From: Pseudomonas frederiksbergensis
Lineage (GTDB): Bacteria > Pseudomonadota > Gammaproteobacteria > Pseudomonadales > Pseudomonadaceae
Direction of reading: 5' to 3'
DNA length: 64,000 nt
Assembly (NCBI RefSeq): GCF_000802155.2
Contig: NZ_JQGJ02000003.1
Location: forward strand, 124,001 to 188,000
Shown here in pieces: positions 28,799 to 37,456 of the stretch. The notes beneath the pieces were generated by a model. It was not told where the DNA came from and ran no database searches. It worked only from the letters and a program-made list of their open reading frames with translations. The position numbers and the translations under genes are program-made. Within the stretch, counting starts at the first letter, position 1. Every line of letters begins with the position of its first letter.

Positions 28799-30109
28799 CT
28801 ACTGCATGTCATTCGCGTCGGAATCCAACGGCGTCTCGCCGATGACAATGCGGGAAATCTTGCCATCCAGGCCGTTCTCACGAACATAAACCAGCCTGAA
28901 ATCGGCGTTATCCTCGTTGCGCTCGAACGTGCTGACCGTTATCGCTTCGTCGAGGCCGATATCGCGCTTGATATCGATGACGGCATAGTCATCCGTGATG
29001 CTACCGCTAGGCGAGTCATAGACCATCACACGCGTGCCCGCAGAAATGCCGCGTAACTTCATCGACCGCGCTTCATCATTCTCACAACCGCGCGCGGGCA
29101 ATCTCAGGGACTGGCTTTGGCCTGCGGGAATGACGCAGGTGGTGTCCCCGACCGGACTGGCCTGATTCGCTTCATAAAAATAGAACCCGCCCTGAGTCAA
29201 TGCAGCGGCATAGGAGAAGGCATCACCGGCCTGGTTGAAGTTGATCGCCAGGAAATTCGGCGCGGTACGCTTGCCCATCGCGACTGCGCAATGATTGTCC
29301 ACGCGTCGCTCAAGCCAGGTCAGGTTGTTGTCCAAGGCCGCTGCGTGGTCCGCAGTCGCCCCCCAGGTGTGGAACTGATTCATCACGAACAGCCTCGGCC
29401 AATGACCAAATCCGGACGCCCATACGTGCGCGTCGTACTGTTCCCAACGCGATGGGCAGCTCCACTCGTGCTCCAGAACCGTGATGCCCAAGTCCCAGTA
29501 ATTCTGGTTTTCCCACTGCTTGTCACGCAGCAGATGGAGGGTCTTGCCATCGATCTCATACGCTCCCGCGCTCCGGTCAGTCAGGATGACCAGGCGCCTG
29601 CCGCTGGCGATTATCTGGGCCAGCGTTGGCCAGGTGGGGTCTTCGGCGTAAGGACTTGGGTCGAACACCCAGTCCGCCAAGCCAGGTACACGGCTAAGCG
29701 CGTCTTGCAGGTTGATCCGGTCGACGTAGTTTTCCAGCAACAGGGTGACCACAACCTCCGGACTGCTGCGAAGGAACGGCAGGAACACGTCGTTCAATAC
29801 GTCGACAAGCATCCGGTCATTACGCACATCGCAGCGCCCCGTCTCGCCTGCGTGGCAGAGGTAGACATCAGCCTCTCCCGACAGATTGCCGGGGTGCAGG
29901 TCCAGCATGAAGCCGCGCACGCCTCGCTCCAGTTGTGTGCGCATGTCGTCCACGTAACCGTTGTGTGCGGTCACCCAGGTGTATTGGTTGAAGGGTTTGC
30001 CGAGGTCATCGATGCCCGGCGCGGTTTCCCCCGCAAAAGCCGCGGACGCGGTCATCAACAGGGCGCCCGGAAGGCCCCACAGCTTTGGGATTTTCTTGAA
30101 AACAGACAT
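28799..30109 (-). CDS. Secreted PI-PLC X-domain-like phosphodiesterase
   Basis: Exported protein of 436 residues with a signal peptide (residues 1-26, ending SAAFAG). The N-terminal half resembles the X domain of phosphatidylinositol-specific phospholipase C: H49 in VTAHNGY and H86 in DVYLCH are in the positions of the two catalytic histidines, with RGVRGFMLDLH between them. The C-terminal 120 residues form a separate beta-rich region (VGDTTCVIPAGQSQSLRL, RGCENDEARSM) that may bind a ligand. It is last in a minus-strand block of four genes. Substrate could be a phosphoinositide or another cyclisable phosphodiester. Confidence 0.8.
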   Translation of the reverse strand: MSVFKKIPKLWGLPGALLMTASAAFAGETAPGIDDLGKPFNQYTWVTAHNGYVDDMRTQLERGVRGFMLDLHPGNLSGEADVYLCHAGETGRCDVRNDRMLVDVLNDVFLPFLRSSPEVVVTLLLENYVDRINLQDALSRVPGLADWVFDPSPYAEDPTWPTLAQIIASGRRLVILTDRSAGAYEIDGKTLHLLRDKQWENQNYWDLGITVLEHEWSCPSRWEQYDAHVWASGFGHWPRLFVMNQFHTWGATADHAAALDNNLTWLERRVDNHCAVAMGKRTAPNFLAINFNQAGDAFSYAAALTQGGFYFYEANQASPVGDTTCVIPAGQSQSLRLPARGCENDEARSMKLRGISAGTRVMVYDSPSGSITDDYAVIDIKRDIGLDEAITVSTFERNEDNADFRLVYVRENGLDGKISRIVIGETPLDSDANDMQ

Positions 30110-30211
30110 TTTATCTTCCGTGAATGAACCGCCCTCCTCATGAGGACGGGAACCGTATTAACCGGAAGATAAAACGAGGCGTACAGCTCCAATCCATTTC
30201 TCGATATAAAA

Positions 30212-30275
30212 AAGCTCCCACAACGGATCTGCGACGCACCGAAGATTCCTTGTGGGAGCCTGCTCGCGAAGACGG
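30212..30275. repeat. REP half-sites
   Basis: AGCTCCCACA and, about 40 bp later, TGTGGGAGCCTGCTCGCGAA in opposite orientation: a degenerate REP pair in the gap between the PI-PLC-like and phosphoesterase genes. Confidence 0.6.
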
Positions 30276-30291
30276 TTTCACCTTTATCCAA

Positions 30292-31539
30292 TCAACTCGA
30301 AGAAGACCACCTCACCGACCCATCCTCCCCATAGAACGTCTCGACAATCGCCTCCCCTTTCAGCGCCACCTTCACATACCCGTTCAGCACCCGCTCCGGA
30401 TAAGCCTCGTCGCCCGCCAACTGGGTTTCCGACCACAACACCCGGGCATGTCCGTTCAACTCGCTCGTGGTGCCATAGGGAATCGCCCCATGCCCGGCGC
30501 AGCGCGCGTGCAAACCGCCTTGCGGCGCATAGCAGATGCCATTGTGCAAATGCCCCCAATACCAGTAATCCGGCTCACGCCCCAGGGCATCGCACACTGG
30601 TTGGTAAAGCGCGGTCTTGTGGTGCCCGGATATATCGAAGCCCTGATGATGGCTGAGGACCATGAGTTTCTTGCGCTTGGGCAGGGTTTTCATCCACTCG
30701 ATCTGTTGGGTGTTGAGGGTGCCGTCCATGTACAGGTTCATCGCGTCCGAGGCGTACGCGCTGTCGAGGCCGACCACCAACCAGTCATCGTTGTACAAGG
30801 CGAAATAGCTGGTGCCCTGTTGCACCGGAAAACGCGCCGCCAGTTCCTTGAAATAGCCATGGGCGCCGCTGTACATCTCATGGTTGGAATTGAGGGTAAA
30901 CGAACCGTGCTTGCCCTGCGGCCAGCCGGCCATGTCGACGTCCTCCTGGGAATGCGTGCCGGCGTAATAGACATCGCCCAGGTGAATGGTGAAATCCGCC
31001 TGGGCCAGTTGCATCTGGTTGGCGACGGCCACAGCGGGCGCATGGCTGTCGAACGGCCCGGTGCCCCAGTCGCCGGCGATGGCCAGCACCACGTCGTTGT
31101 CCATTTTCACCAGCGCCGGGTTCGTGGCGAACGGCGCATGGTGGCGCAGGTTTTCGATCCACTTGAGCAGCGCCTCGCTCCACAGCAGGTCCAGCAGTTC
31201 CCATTTGCGGCAGCCCAGTAACGTACCGTCCTTGAGCACGCGGGTCGGCAATTCTTCTTCTTTTTGCGGCAGGGGCGTGGCGTTGCCGATCTTGAGGATC
31301 GACAAGCCGTGGGCCAACTCCCACGGCACCGCCGGCTCGTCGTCAGGCAGATCCCCGTGATCGATAACGTGCCGGGCCTGGTCGTGGCCTCGTTGCAGCA
31401 GCTTGACGATGGCCTGGAACTCCTCGGGCTCCAGGTCGTTGACGAGTTTTTTCCAGGACATTTCCAGCCGCGTCACCAACCCGTGCAGGCGGACCTTGAC
31501 CTTGTCGAACTCATGCTCCCAATGGTGCAGTAATGACAT
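30292..31539 (-). CDS. Calcineurin-like metallophosphoesterase
   Basis: Protein of 415 residues with the full set of metallophosphoesterase blocks: GDWGTG (156-161), HLGDVYY (186-192), NSNHEMY (217-223), LSHHQG (295-300) and WGHLHN (328-333). About 140 residues precede the catalytic domain and look helical and soluble. No signal peptide is seen, so it is probably cytoplasmic. It lies 27 bp downstream of the cytochrome gene, which suggests co-transcription. Substrate unknown; the neighbouring PI-PLC-like and GMC-hydrolase genes hint at a lipid or phosphodiester context. Confidence 0.88.
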   Translation of the reverse strand: MSLLHHWEHEFDKVKVRLHGLVTRLEMSWKKLVNDLEPEEFQAIVKLLQRGHDQARHVIDHGDLPDDEPAVPWELAHGLSILKIGNATPLPQKEEELPTRVLKDGTLLGCRKWELLDLLWSEALLKWIENLRHHAPFATNPALVKMDNDVVLAIAGDWGTGPFDSHAPAVAVANQMQLAQADFTIHLGDVYYAGTHSQEDVDMAGWPQGKHGSFTLNSNHEMYSGAHGYFKELAARFPVQQGTSYFALYNDDWLVVGLDSAYASDAMNLYMDGTLNTQQIEWMKTLPKRKKLMVLSHHQGFDISGHHKTALYQPVCDALGREPDYWYWGHLHNGICYAPQGGLHARCAGHGAIPYGTTSELNGHARVLWSETQLAGDEAYPERVLNGYVKVALKGEAIVETFYGEDGSVRWSSSS

Positions 31540-31566
31540 GTGGACGCTCCTTCGCTATGCCCTGGG

Positions 31567-33435
31567 CTACAGGGTTTTCATGAATTCGATCAGGGCCCGC
31601 TTGTCGACGTCCGACAGTTGCGTGCCATACAGGTGACCGCCGTTGTGGTTGCCTTCCAGGCGGGTGTCGTATTTGAAATCCGCCGACGCCTTCATCTGCG
31701 CGCCGCTGGTGATGAAGCCGACCTTCTCCTGGTCGTAGATGTCGGAGCCGGTGTAGAACACCTGCGGCCGCTGCTCCGGCGCTTGCAGCAAATCCCACAG
31801 GGTCGGCACCGAACCGTTGTGCAGGTACGGAGCCCGCAGCCAGATACCATCGGTGGGGGTGTTGCTGTAGCTCTGGGTCTTGCGGTAGGCGCCAAAGTCG
31901 AACGGCGGTTTCTTGAAGCCGTGGAAGGCCGTCACCAGGCCGGTGGTGAAGGAGTTCAGGCGATGGGGGTCGGTGCCCAACTGGTCGATGTTGGTGGTGA
32001 CCTGGCCGGTGTCGCTGCGGCCGAAGTCGTGGCAGCCGGCGCAGTTTTTCTCCCAGATCGGTTTGCCCTGGGCCACTTTCCCCTGGTCCAGGGCGAACGG
32101 CCAGGCCGGTGCCTTGTGGCCCAGTAGCCAGTTCGTGACGCGGTTGAAACTCGGTGGCAGCACCGAATCGGGTGTCGCGCCCACGGCCATGGCCGCCGCG
32201 TAGTTGCGTTCGTGGATCTTGTTGTTATTGCCATCCCAATGCAGGTACATGGACTCCCGAGGTTTCTGGTTCCAGACCTGCGGCAGGTCCACGGTGCCGA
32301 TGGTGGAATCATCCGGGAAGCCGAACACCACCATTTTGGTCGGGTTGAAGGTGTCGGTCCGTCCTGGCCCTTGGGCCGGGCGCAGCTTCTGCCAGGCGTA
32401 CGCTTGTTTCTGCTTGAGCAACGCGCTCTTGGCCATCGGGATGATCAAGTAGCGGTTGTAGAGCTTTTCGAAAAAGCCCAGCTGGAACTTGCCGGTGATC
32501 GCAGCCATGACCGCGTCGGGGGTGAATTTCGGATCGCTGGCGCATTCGTAGGCGAACCACTGGAAGGCCTGCAGTTGCAGGGTATTGGCCGGCGCGGCGG
32601 CGACTGGCACCGCGACGTCAGTGGCATTGGCCCGGTAGGAGCCGGTGTGGCACAGGGCGCAGTTGGGCTCCACGGTCGGGTAGCCGAGCTGCCGCTTGGC
32701 CATGCCGATGGGCAAGTCGTTGCCGTTCTCATAGAGAAAACCGAACACCTCGTAGCCACCCGGCCTGGGCAGTTTTTCCGGACACATCTGCGGCAGCACG
32801 GCGAACAGGTAGTAGGGAATCCGCGCTTCGATGCCCAGGCCGATGGCGGCGTATTTGTAATGGTCTTCGTCGGAGGCGAAGTCCGGTTGTGGCACTTCCC
32901 GGATCATCTGGTACCAGGTCTGGTAGCCGATGAAACCCAACAGCAAGAGCACCACCAACGTGCCGACCTTGAAACCGTGGCTCTGCCAGCGCAGCGCCCA
33001 GCCGGCACGCCAATCCCGCCAACCGGCGCAGAGCAAGGCCAGGGGACGATTGGCCACCGGGCTGCCCAGGTACAGCAGCACGCCCAGGATCAGGAACATG
33101 CTCAAGTCGCCCATCAGCATCGGCACGAACAGCGAGCCCTGGTTGTTGGTGTTGATCAGGTAGACCCAGAACACCACGGCCACCAGCCGCGACAGCACGC
33201 ACAACCATGAATGCACCACGAAACGCGGCGCGTTGAAGCCCGAGGGCATGTAGAACAGGCTGATCCCCACCAGCAACATGCCGGCGTTTTCCAGCCAGGG
33301 ATCGGACAATACGGGCGGCAGACCGATCATGGACGTCAGCAACGCCGGCGCGAATAGCGCCGGGATCGCGAAGACCATGTTCATGACAATCCCGACCCAG
33401 ATGACGCGTTGGAACCAACGGATGTAAGTGTTCAT
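31567..33435 (-). CDS. Membrane-bound di-haem cytochrome c
   Basis: Protein of 622 residues. The N-terminal 180 residues carry about four to five hydrophobic spans; the rest is a large domain with two haem-binding motifs, CALCH at 259-263 and CAGCH at 465-469. The C-terminal part (TDGIWLRAPYLHNGSVPTLWDLL) resembles di-haem cytochrome c peroxidase/MauG-like proteins and cytochrome domains of membrane dehydrogenases. The haem domain should face the periplasm. Its place after the GMC oxidoreductase gene suggests it takes electrons from that enzyme; this is inference. I do not know a characterised close homologue. Confidence 0.82.
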   Translation of the reverse strand: MNTYIRWFQRVIWVGIVMNMVFAIPALFAPALLTSMIGLPPVLSDPWLENAGMLLVGISLFYMPSGFNAPRFVVHSWLCVLSRLVAVVFWVYLINTNNQGSLFVPMLMGDLSMFLILGVLLYLGSPVANRPLALLCAGWRDWRAGWALRWQSHGFKVGTLVVLLLLGFIGYQTWYQMIREVPQPDFASDEDHYKYAAIGLGIEARIPYYLFAVLPQMCPEKLPRPGGYEVFGFLYENGNDLPIGMAKRQLGYPTVEPNCALCHTGSYRANATDVAVPVAAAPANTLQLQAFQWFAYECASDPKFTPDAVMAAITGKFQLGFFEKLYNRYLIIPMAKSALLKQKQAYAWQKLRPAQGPGRTDTFNPTKMVVFGFPDDSTIGTVDLPQVWNQKPRESMYLHWDGNNNKIHERNYAAAMAVGATPDSVLPPSFNRVTNWLLGHKAPAWPFALDQGKVAQGKPIWEKNCAGCHDFGRSDTGQVTTNIDQLGTDPHRLNSFTTGLVTAFHGFKKPPFDFGAYRKTQSYSNTPTDGIWLRAPYLHNGSVPTLWDLLQAPEQRPQVFYTGSDIYDQEKVGFITSGAQMKASADFKYDTRLEGNHNGGHLYGTQLSDVDKRALIEFMKTL

Positions 33436-33475
33436 CGCATCCTTTTCCTTATTCTTGACTCACCACAAAACCCAT

Positions 33476-33575
33476 GTGGCGAGCGAGCTTGCTCCCGCTG
33501 GGCCGCGTAGCGGCCCCCAAGACTTCAAAAGCGACGACTGCTTCGCAGCCGAGCGGGAGCAAGCTCCCTCGCCAC
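33476..33575. repeat. REPIN between cytochrome and GMC genes
   Basis: GTGGCGAGCGAGCTTGCTCC at the left and its complement (GGAGCAAGCTCCCTCGCCAC) at the right enclose a spacer with a GCCGCGTAGCGGC hairpin. It occupies nearly all of the 153-bp gap. Confidence 0.85.
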
Positions 33576-33588
33576 GGAGGGCAGTCAG

Positions 33589-36500
33589 CTAGCCCAATGC
33601 AGTCTTCTCCAGGTGCTCAAGAATGATCGGATACACATCCACCACCGCATCCTTGCCGAACATGCAGTCGATGTGGCCGTACCCCGGTATTTCATGGCGA
33701 CTGAACAGTTGCGGACCGTGCATGTCGCACAGCCGCTCGTAGGTCTTGAGGGTGCTTTGCGGCAAGTAGCACTGGTTGTCGGCGCCGCTGATGAAGCAGA
33801 TCGGCAACTTCAGCCGGTCGAAATGCGGCATGTAGACGTCGTTGCCCTTGAAGTCCACCAGATGCCCCTTGCGCACGATCAGCGCCAGGTGCTCGAAGGT
33901 CTGGATGTTCGACTCGCCGAACAACTCATGCAGGTTGTCGTGCAGGGTTTCGTTGAGGGTGTCGTGGCGGTACAGCGAGGCGTACATGAAGGTAATGCGA
34001 TGGCAGACCGGGTTGGTGCAATAACCCTGGGCCTCGATCCGGGCATAGCCGTTGAGGGCCTTGTCGTAGAGTTTGTTGAACCAGCTTTCCTTGGTGTCGG
34101 CGTACGCCGTCATGGACTTGATGCCGATGGCATCGAGCATGCCCGGCAAATGCAACCCGGCCTTCAGCCCGGTGGCGGTGGCGACCACCGTGTCGGCGGC
34201 GATCTGCGAGCAGACCACCGAGCGCACGCCCTGCAAGCCCGCCAGCATCGACATGAAGAAGGTCGTCGCGCCGTAGCAATGCACCACGCACTGCACGTCA
34301 CGGGCCAGCGTTGCCTGCTGGATCTGCTCGATCGCTGCCTTGAAGTCGTACTGAGCCACCTGGTCGCCGTTCCATTCATGCTTGCTGGCCGGCAACAGGA
34401 TGCTGACGCGCAGGTCCAGCAGCCAGACGTCGTATTCGTGCTTGCACAAATACTCCAGCAGGTTGGTGTGGATGGTGTCGGTGGAGAAGATATTCGAGCC
34501 CACGCCCAGGCCATGGACCAACATCACCGGCCCCTTGGTGCCGGCCTGGAAACGGGTCAGGCGCAACTCGACGTTGTCTTCGGTCTGGAAGAAATGCACC
34601 ACCGGCGCTGGCGCGTCCAGCGGCCGTTTCAAGCGAGGCGGCGCGTCCGGGTTGAAGTAGACGTCGCCGGCGAAGACACCGCCGTAGCTCTCCCACAGGA
34701 TCCCGGCGAAGAACTTGCCGAACCGCGCCAGTGCCTCCACGCGCTCGCGCTCATTGCGGGCGTTGAGCACTTTCATGGTGGTCATCTGCTTGGCGAAGTC
34801 GGCCGGCAGAATGTGCATCACCCCGGAGCCGATTACCGTGCCGGTCTTGTCCGGCCCGCGATACAGCGTGACGTAGAGCGTACTGGTGTCGTGCCAGATG
34901 TTCAGCACGCCATTGTCCTCGGGCACGGTCTTGAAGGCGCTGAAGAAGTAGTCGCTGCCATCCTCCGCGGTCAGCTTCATGTCGTAGTTCATGTGGCGCA
35001 CGCCGACCTGTTCCTGGTACTGCTCGAACAGGTTGAACACGCCATTGCTGGCGACCAGCGGCTTGGGCGACAGCAGCGGCGCATCGAGGGTGCCCACCAG
35101 CGTCGCCGCATGCTCCGGTTCCTTGATCAGGCGATCGAGGTCGGCGGCGGTGATGGTCAGGGTGAATTCGATGGGTGAGTTATCGGCCTTGCCGCGCTTG
35201 GCCGCCGCTTCGTAAAGGTTGAGGTCGGTGCCTTGGGGCTCGGTGAACGCCGTGGAGAAGTAACCCTTCATGGTTTCGGTGAACTGCACGCCGAGGGTCG
35301 GCGCCGCCACCGGTTTGCGCGGAGCCGACGGCAGCGTGTAATCGATCAGCCAGCCGCGATCAGCCGCCAGCAACCCCATGTTGCGCTCACTCACCGCCGA
35401 AATGGTGAGCAGCGGGTTGACCGCCAGGGACGTCGGGATCACCGAGCCGTCCGTCACATACAGCCCCGGATAGACGTCGGTGCCACTGGCGCCGCTGAAC
35501 ACTTGGCCCTTGTGGTTGACCACGCCCTGGACTGCGTCCTCGCCCATCACGCAACCGCCCAGCGGATGGACCGAGACGATGCTGTGCTTGAGCAGCTTGG
35601 TCCAGATCGGGTTCTCGACCCAGATCCCGCCCAGGGCCTTGGTGCTCAGGTGCAGCCGTTCGTTGCCGAGGGTGACGTTCTCCTGTTCGCCGACACCGGG
35701 CCAGTCGATGCGCAGCTGATCCTGGTTATCGAGGACCATGCGGCCCTTGCCGTTGTCATGGCTCATGATCAGGTAGGTCTGCATGTTGTGCAGCGCGCCG
35801 TAATACGGGCCGCGCAGGAAGCTTTCGGCCTCGCGGCCCTTGTATCTGAGACTGGCACCGAAACCGGTGTCGGTGGGCACGCCGATCATCTCGGCGAACG
35901 CCGCCATGCTCGGCACCATGGCCCGGCCAAGGGCGCCGGGGATCGAGCCTTCCTCGATCACCATCCGGCTGCGCAAGTCGCCCTCGGTGCGCATATCGAT
36001 CACCGACGTGATGCACGGCCCCACCGGCTCGAGCTCCTTGGCCGAATGGGCACCAAAGCCGATGCCATTGATAACCTGGTCGCAGTTGTGGCCAAAGCCG
36101 AGGATGTCACCGTTGCCGCTCATGTTTTCGCCCAACTGGGCAGACATCGACAGGCCCTTGTCCCGCGAGCGCAGCATGATCTCGGTGGAGCCCAGGGTGC
36201 CGGCGGACACCACGACGATGTCGGCGCGGACAAAAAGCGTCGGTGCCGAGAACATCTCGCGACCACTGTCCAGGTACTGGAAATGCACAATCCAGCCGTC
36301 GCCCTCGCGCTCCAGGTGCCGCACTTCGGCCTGGCAGAAAATCTCGGCGCCGTGGTTCCAGGCATCCGGCAGGTAGTTCATCAGCGTGGTGTTCTTGGCC
36401 TTGTTGTTACAGCCCGAGACGCAATCGCCACAGCCATTGCATGGCAGCTGTTCGACACCGACGTGATTGAGGTTATTGGGCAGCTTGTCGAAGGTCACGT

Positions 36501-37047
36501 TGATCGGCGGCTTGTAGAAATGCGCACCCTGCTTGAGGTAATCCGCTGATTTCTTGTGGGCGTCGAGCTTGGGCAGGTTCGGCGAGGATGCCGGATAGGG
36601 ATTGGGCTTGAGCATCTCCCGTGCCCGGGCGTAGCCGTCCTTGAGCAGCGTGTCGCTGTGCTCGCGCATTGCCTGGGGCCAGCGTGGATCTTCGAAGACA
36701 CCGGGTTCGGCTTCCAACGCGACGTTGGCGTTGATCAGCGAAGTCCCGCCCAGGCCACACCCGACCACAACGTTCTGCTGGGCGTTGACGTGCAGGTCGA
36801 ACAACCCGGTCCGTGAACCGATGTGGCCGTCCGGGTCATGCACCTGCAGTTCCTCGGTGGCGGCGAGCAACGTGTTGGGATACTCGCCAGGCTGGATCTC
36901 CCGGCCCCGCTCCAGCAGGCAAACCTTGCGCCCGGCCCGGGACAAGCGTGACGCGGCAATGCCGCCGCCGTAGCCGGAGCCGATGACAATCACGTCGTAG
37001 TGTTCCTTGATTTCACTGATGGGGGTCGAGATCCGTGTCATGTTCAA
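33589..37047 (-). CDS. GMC oxidoreductase-alpha/beta hydrolase fusion (cholesterol-oxidase-like)
   Basis: Very long protein of 1152 residues. Residues 15-570 form a GMC flavoprotein of the cholesterol-oxidase-like branch: FAD loop GSGYGGG (23-29), a four-cysteine motif C203-x2-C206-x2-C209-x3-C213, HPLGG (494-498) and VTDGSVIPTS near 531-540. Residues about 580-800 are a beta-rich linker domain. Residues about 815-1152 are an alpha/beta hydrolase with oxyanion loop HGLG (845-848), a nucleophile elbow VHCYG with cysteine 924 in place of serine, acid D1090 and H1125. No signal peptide is visible. A likely role is ester hydrolysis plus oxidation of a released or linked alcohol (sterol, lipid or long-chain alcohol); the substrate is unknown. 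It is first in the four-gene block. Confidence 0.85.
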   Translation of the reverse strand: MNMTRISTPISEIKEHYDVIVIGSGYGGGIAASRLSRAGRKVCLLERGREIQPGEYPNTLLAATEELQVHDPDGHIGSRTGLFDLHVNAQQNVVVGCGLGGTSLINANVALEAEPGVFEDPRWPQAMREHSDTLLKDGYARAREMLKPNPYPASSPNLPKLDAHKKSADYLKQGAHFYKPPINVTFDKLPNNLNHVGVEQLPCNGCGDCVSGCNNKAKNTTLMNYLPDAWNHGAEIFCQAEVRHLEREGDGWIVHFQYLDSGREMFSAPTLFVRADIVVVSAGTLGSTEIMLRSRDKGLSMSAQLGENMSGNGDILGFGHNCDQVINGIGFGAHSAKELEPVGPCITSVIDMRTEGDLRSRMVIEEGSIPGALGRAMVPSMAAFAEMIGVPTDTGFGASLRYKGREAESFLRGPYYGALHNMQTYLIMSHDNGKGRMVLDNQDQLRIDWPGVGEQENVTLGNERLHLSTKALGGIWVENPIWTKLLKHSIVSVHPLGGCVMGEDAVQGVVNHKGQVFSGASGTDVYPGLYVTDGSVIPTSLAVNPLLTISAVSERNMGLLAADRGWLIDYTLPSAPRKPVAAPTLGVQFTETMKGYFSTAFTEPQGTDLNLYEAAAKRGKADNSPIEFTLTITAADLDRLIKEPEHAATLVGTLDAPLLSPKPLVASNGVFNLFEQYQEQVGVRHMNYDMKLTAEDGSDYFFSAFKTVPEDNGVLNIWHDTSTLYVTLYRGPDKTGTVIGSGVMHILPADFAKQMTTMKVLNARNERERVEALARFGKFFAGILWESYGGVFAGDVYFNPDAPPRLKRPLDAPAPVVHFFQTEDNVELRLTRFQAGTKGPVMLVHGLGVGSNIFSTDTIHTNLLEYLCKHEYDVWLLDLRVSILLPASKHEWNGDQVAQYDFKAAIEQIQQATLARDVQCVVHCYGATTFFMSMLAGLQGVRSVVCSQIAADTVVATATGLKAGLHLPGMLDAIGIKSMTAYADTKESWFNKLYDKALNGYARIEAQGYCTNPVCHRITFMYASLYRHDTLNETLHDNLHELFGESNIQTFEHLALIVRKGHLVDFKGNDVYMPHFDRLKLPICFISGADNQCYLPQSTLKTYERLCDMHGPQLFSRHEIPGYGHIDCMFGKDAVVDVYPIILEHLEKTALG

Positions 37048-37456
37048 GTCCTCTCAGGCAGAAGGGGCAACTCTGCGGTTGCCTGTAAATTCAAAGGCGC
37101 ACGAACGCCTGGCCACTATCCCGTACGGGTTGAAGCGGCAGTCAACGGTGACCGGGGAAACACTCAGGCGTTATAGGCGTGCACGCTGATTGGCCGAGCG
37201 ACGATGGATGCGTCGAGGCAGCGCGGTGGACGGCGTCGGGTTACACGTCGGGGCTGAATGGGGTATTGGAGTGGGGGCCTTGCTATCCATCGTGCGTTCT
37301 CCCTGAACCAGATATGGATAAAGTCTCGCTGTCCTTGTGCCATGAGTGAAGACAGGCGACACCTGTCCGTCAAGGCGGTTCCTTAGAACTGTATGAAATT
37401 TGATCTATCGCGTTTCGAGCTAAGCCAGCCGCGGCTTTCAGAACTCCGCAAACAAG
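37048..37456. other. Upstream region of the GMC gene
   Basis: About 400 bp before the GMC gene. On the minus strand a possible 39-codon frame (37171-37290) starts with ATG preceded by AGGGAGAA at good spacing, but its product is proline- and arginine-rich and unlike any family I know. No promoter consensus is clear. The stretch runs into the DnaA-box array at 37457. Confidence 0.4.

Noticed and set aside
37171..37362. Short minus-strand frame before the GMC gene
   Set aside because: Has a plausible ribosome-binding site, but the Pro/Arg-rich product matches nothing; kept only as a remark in the region entry.
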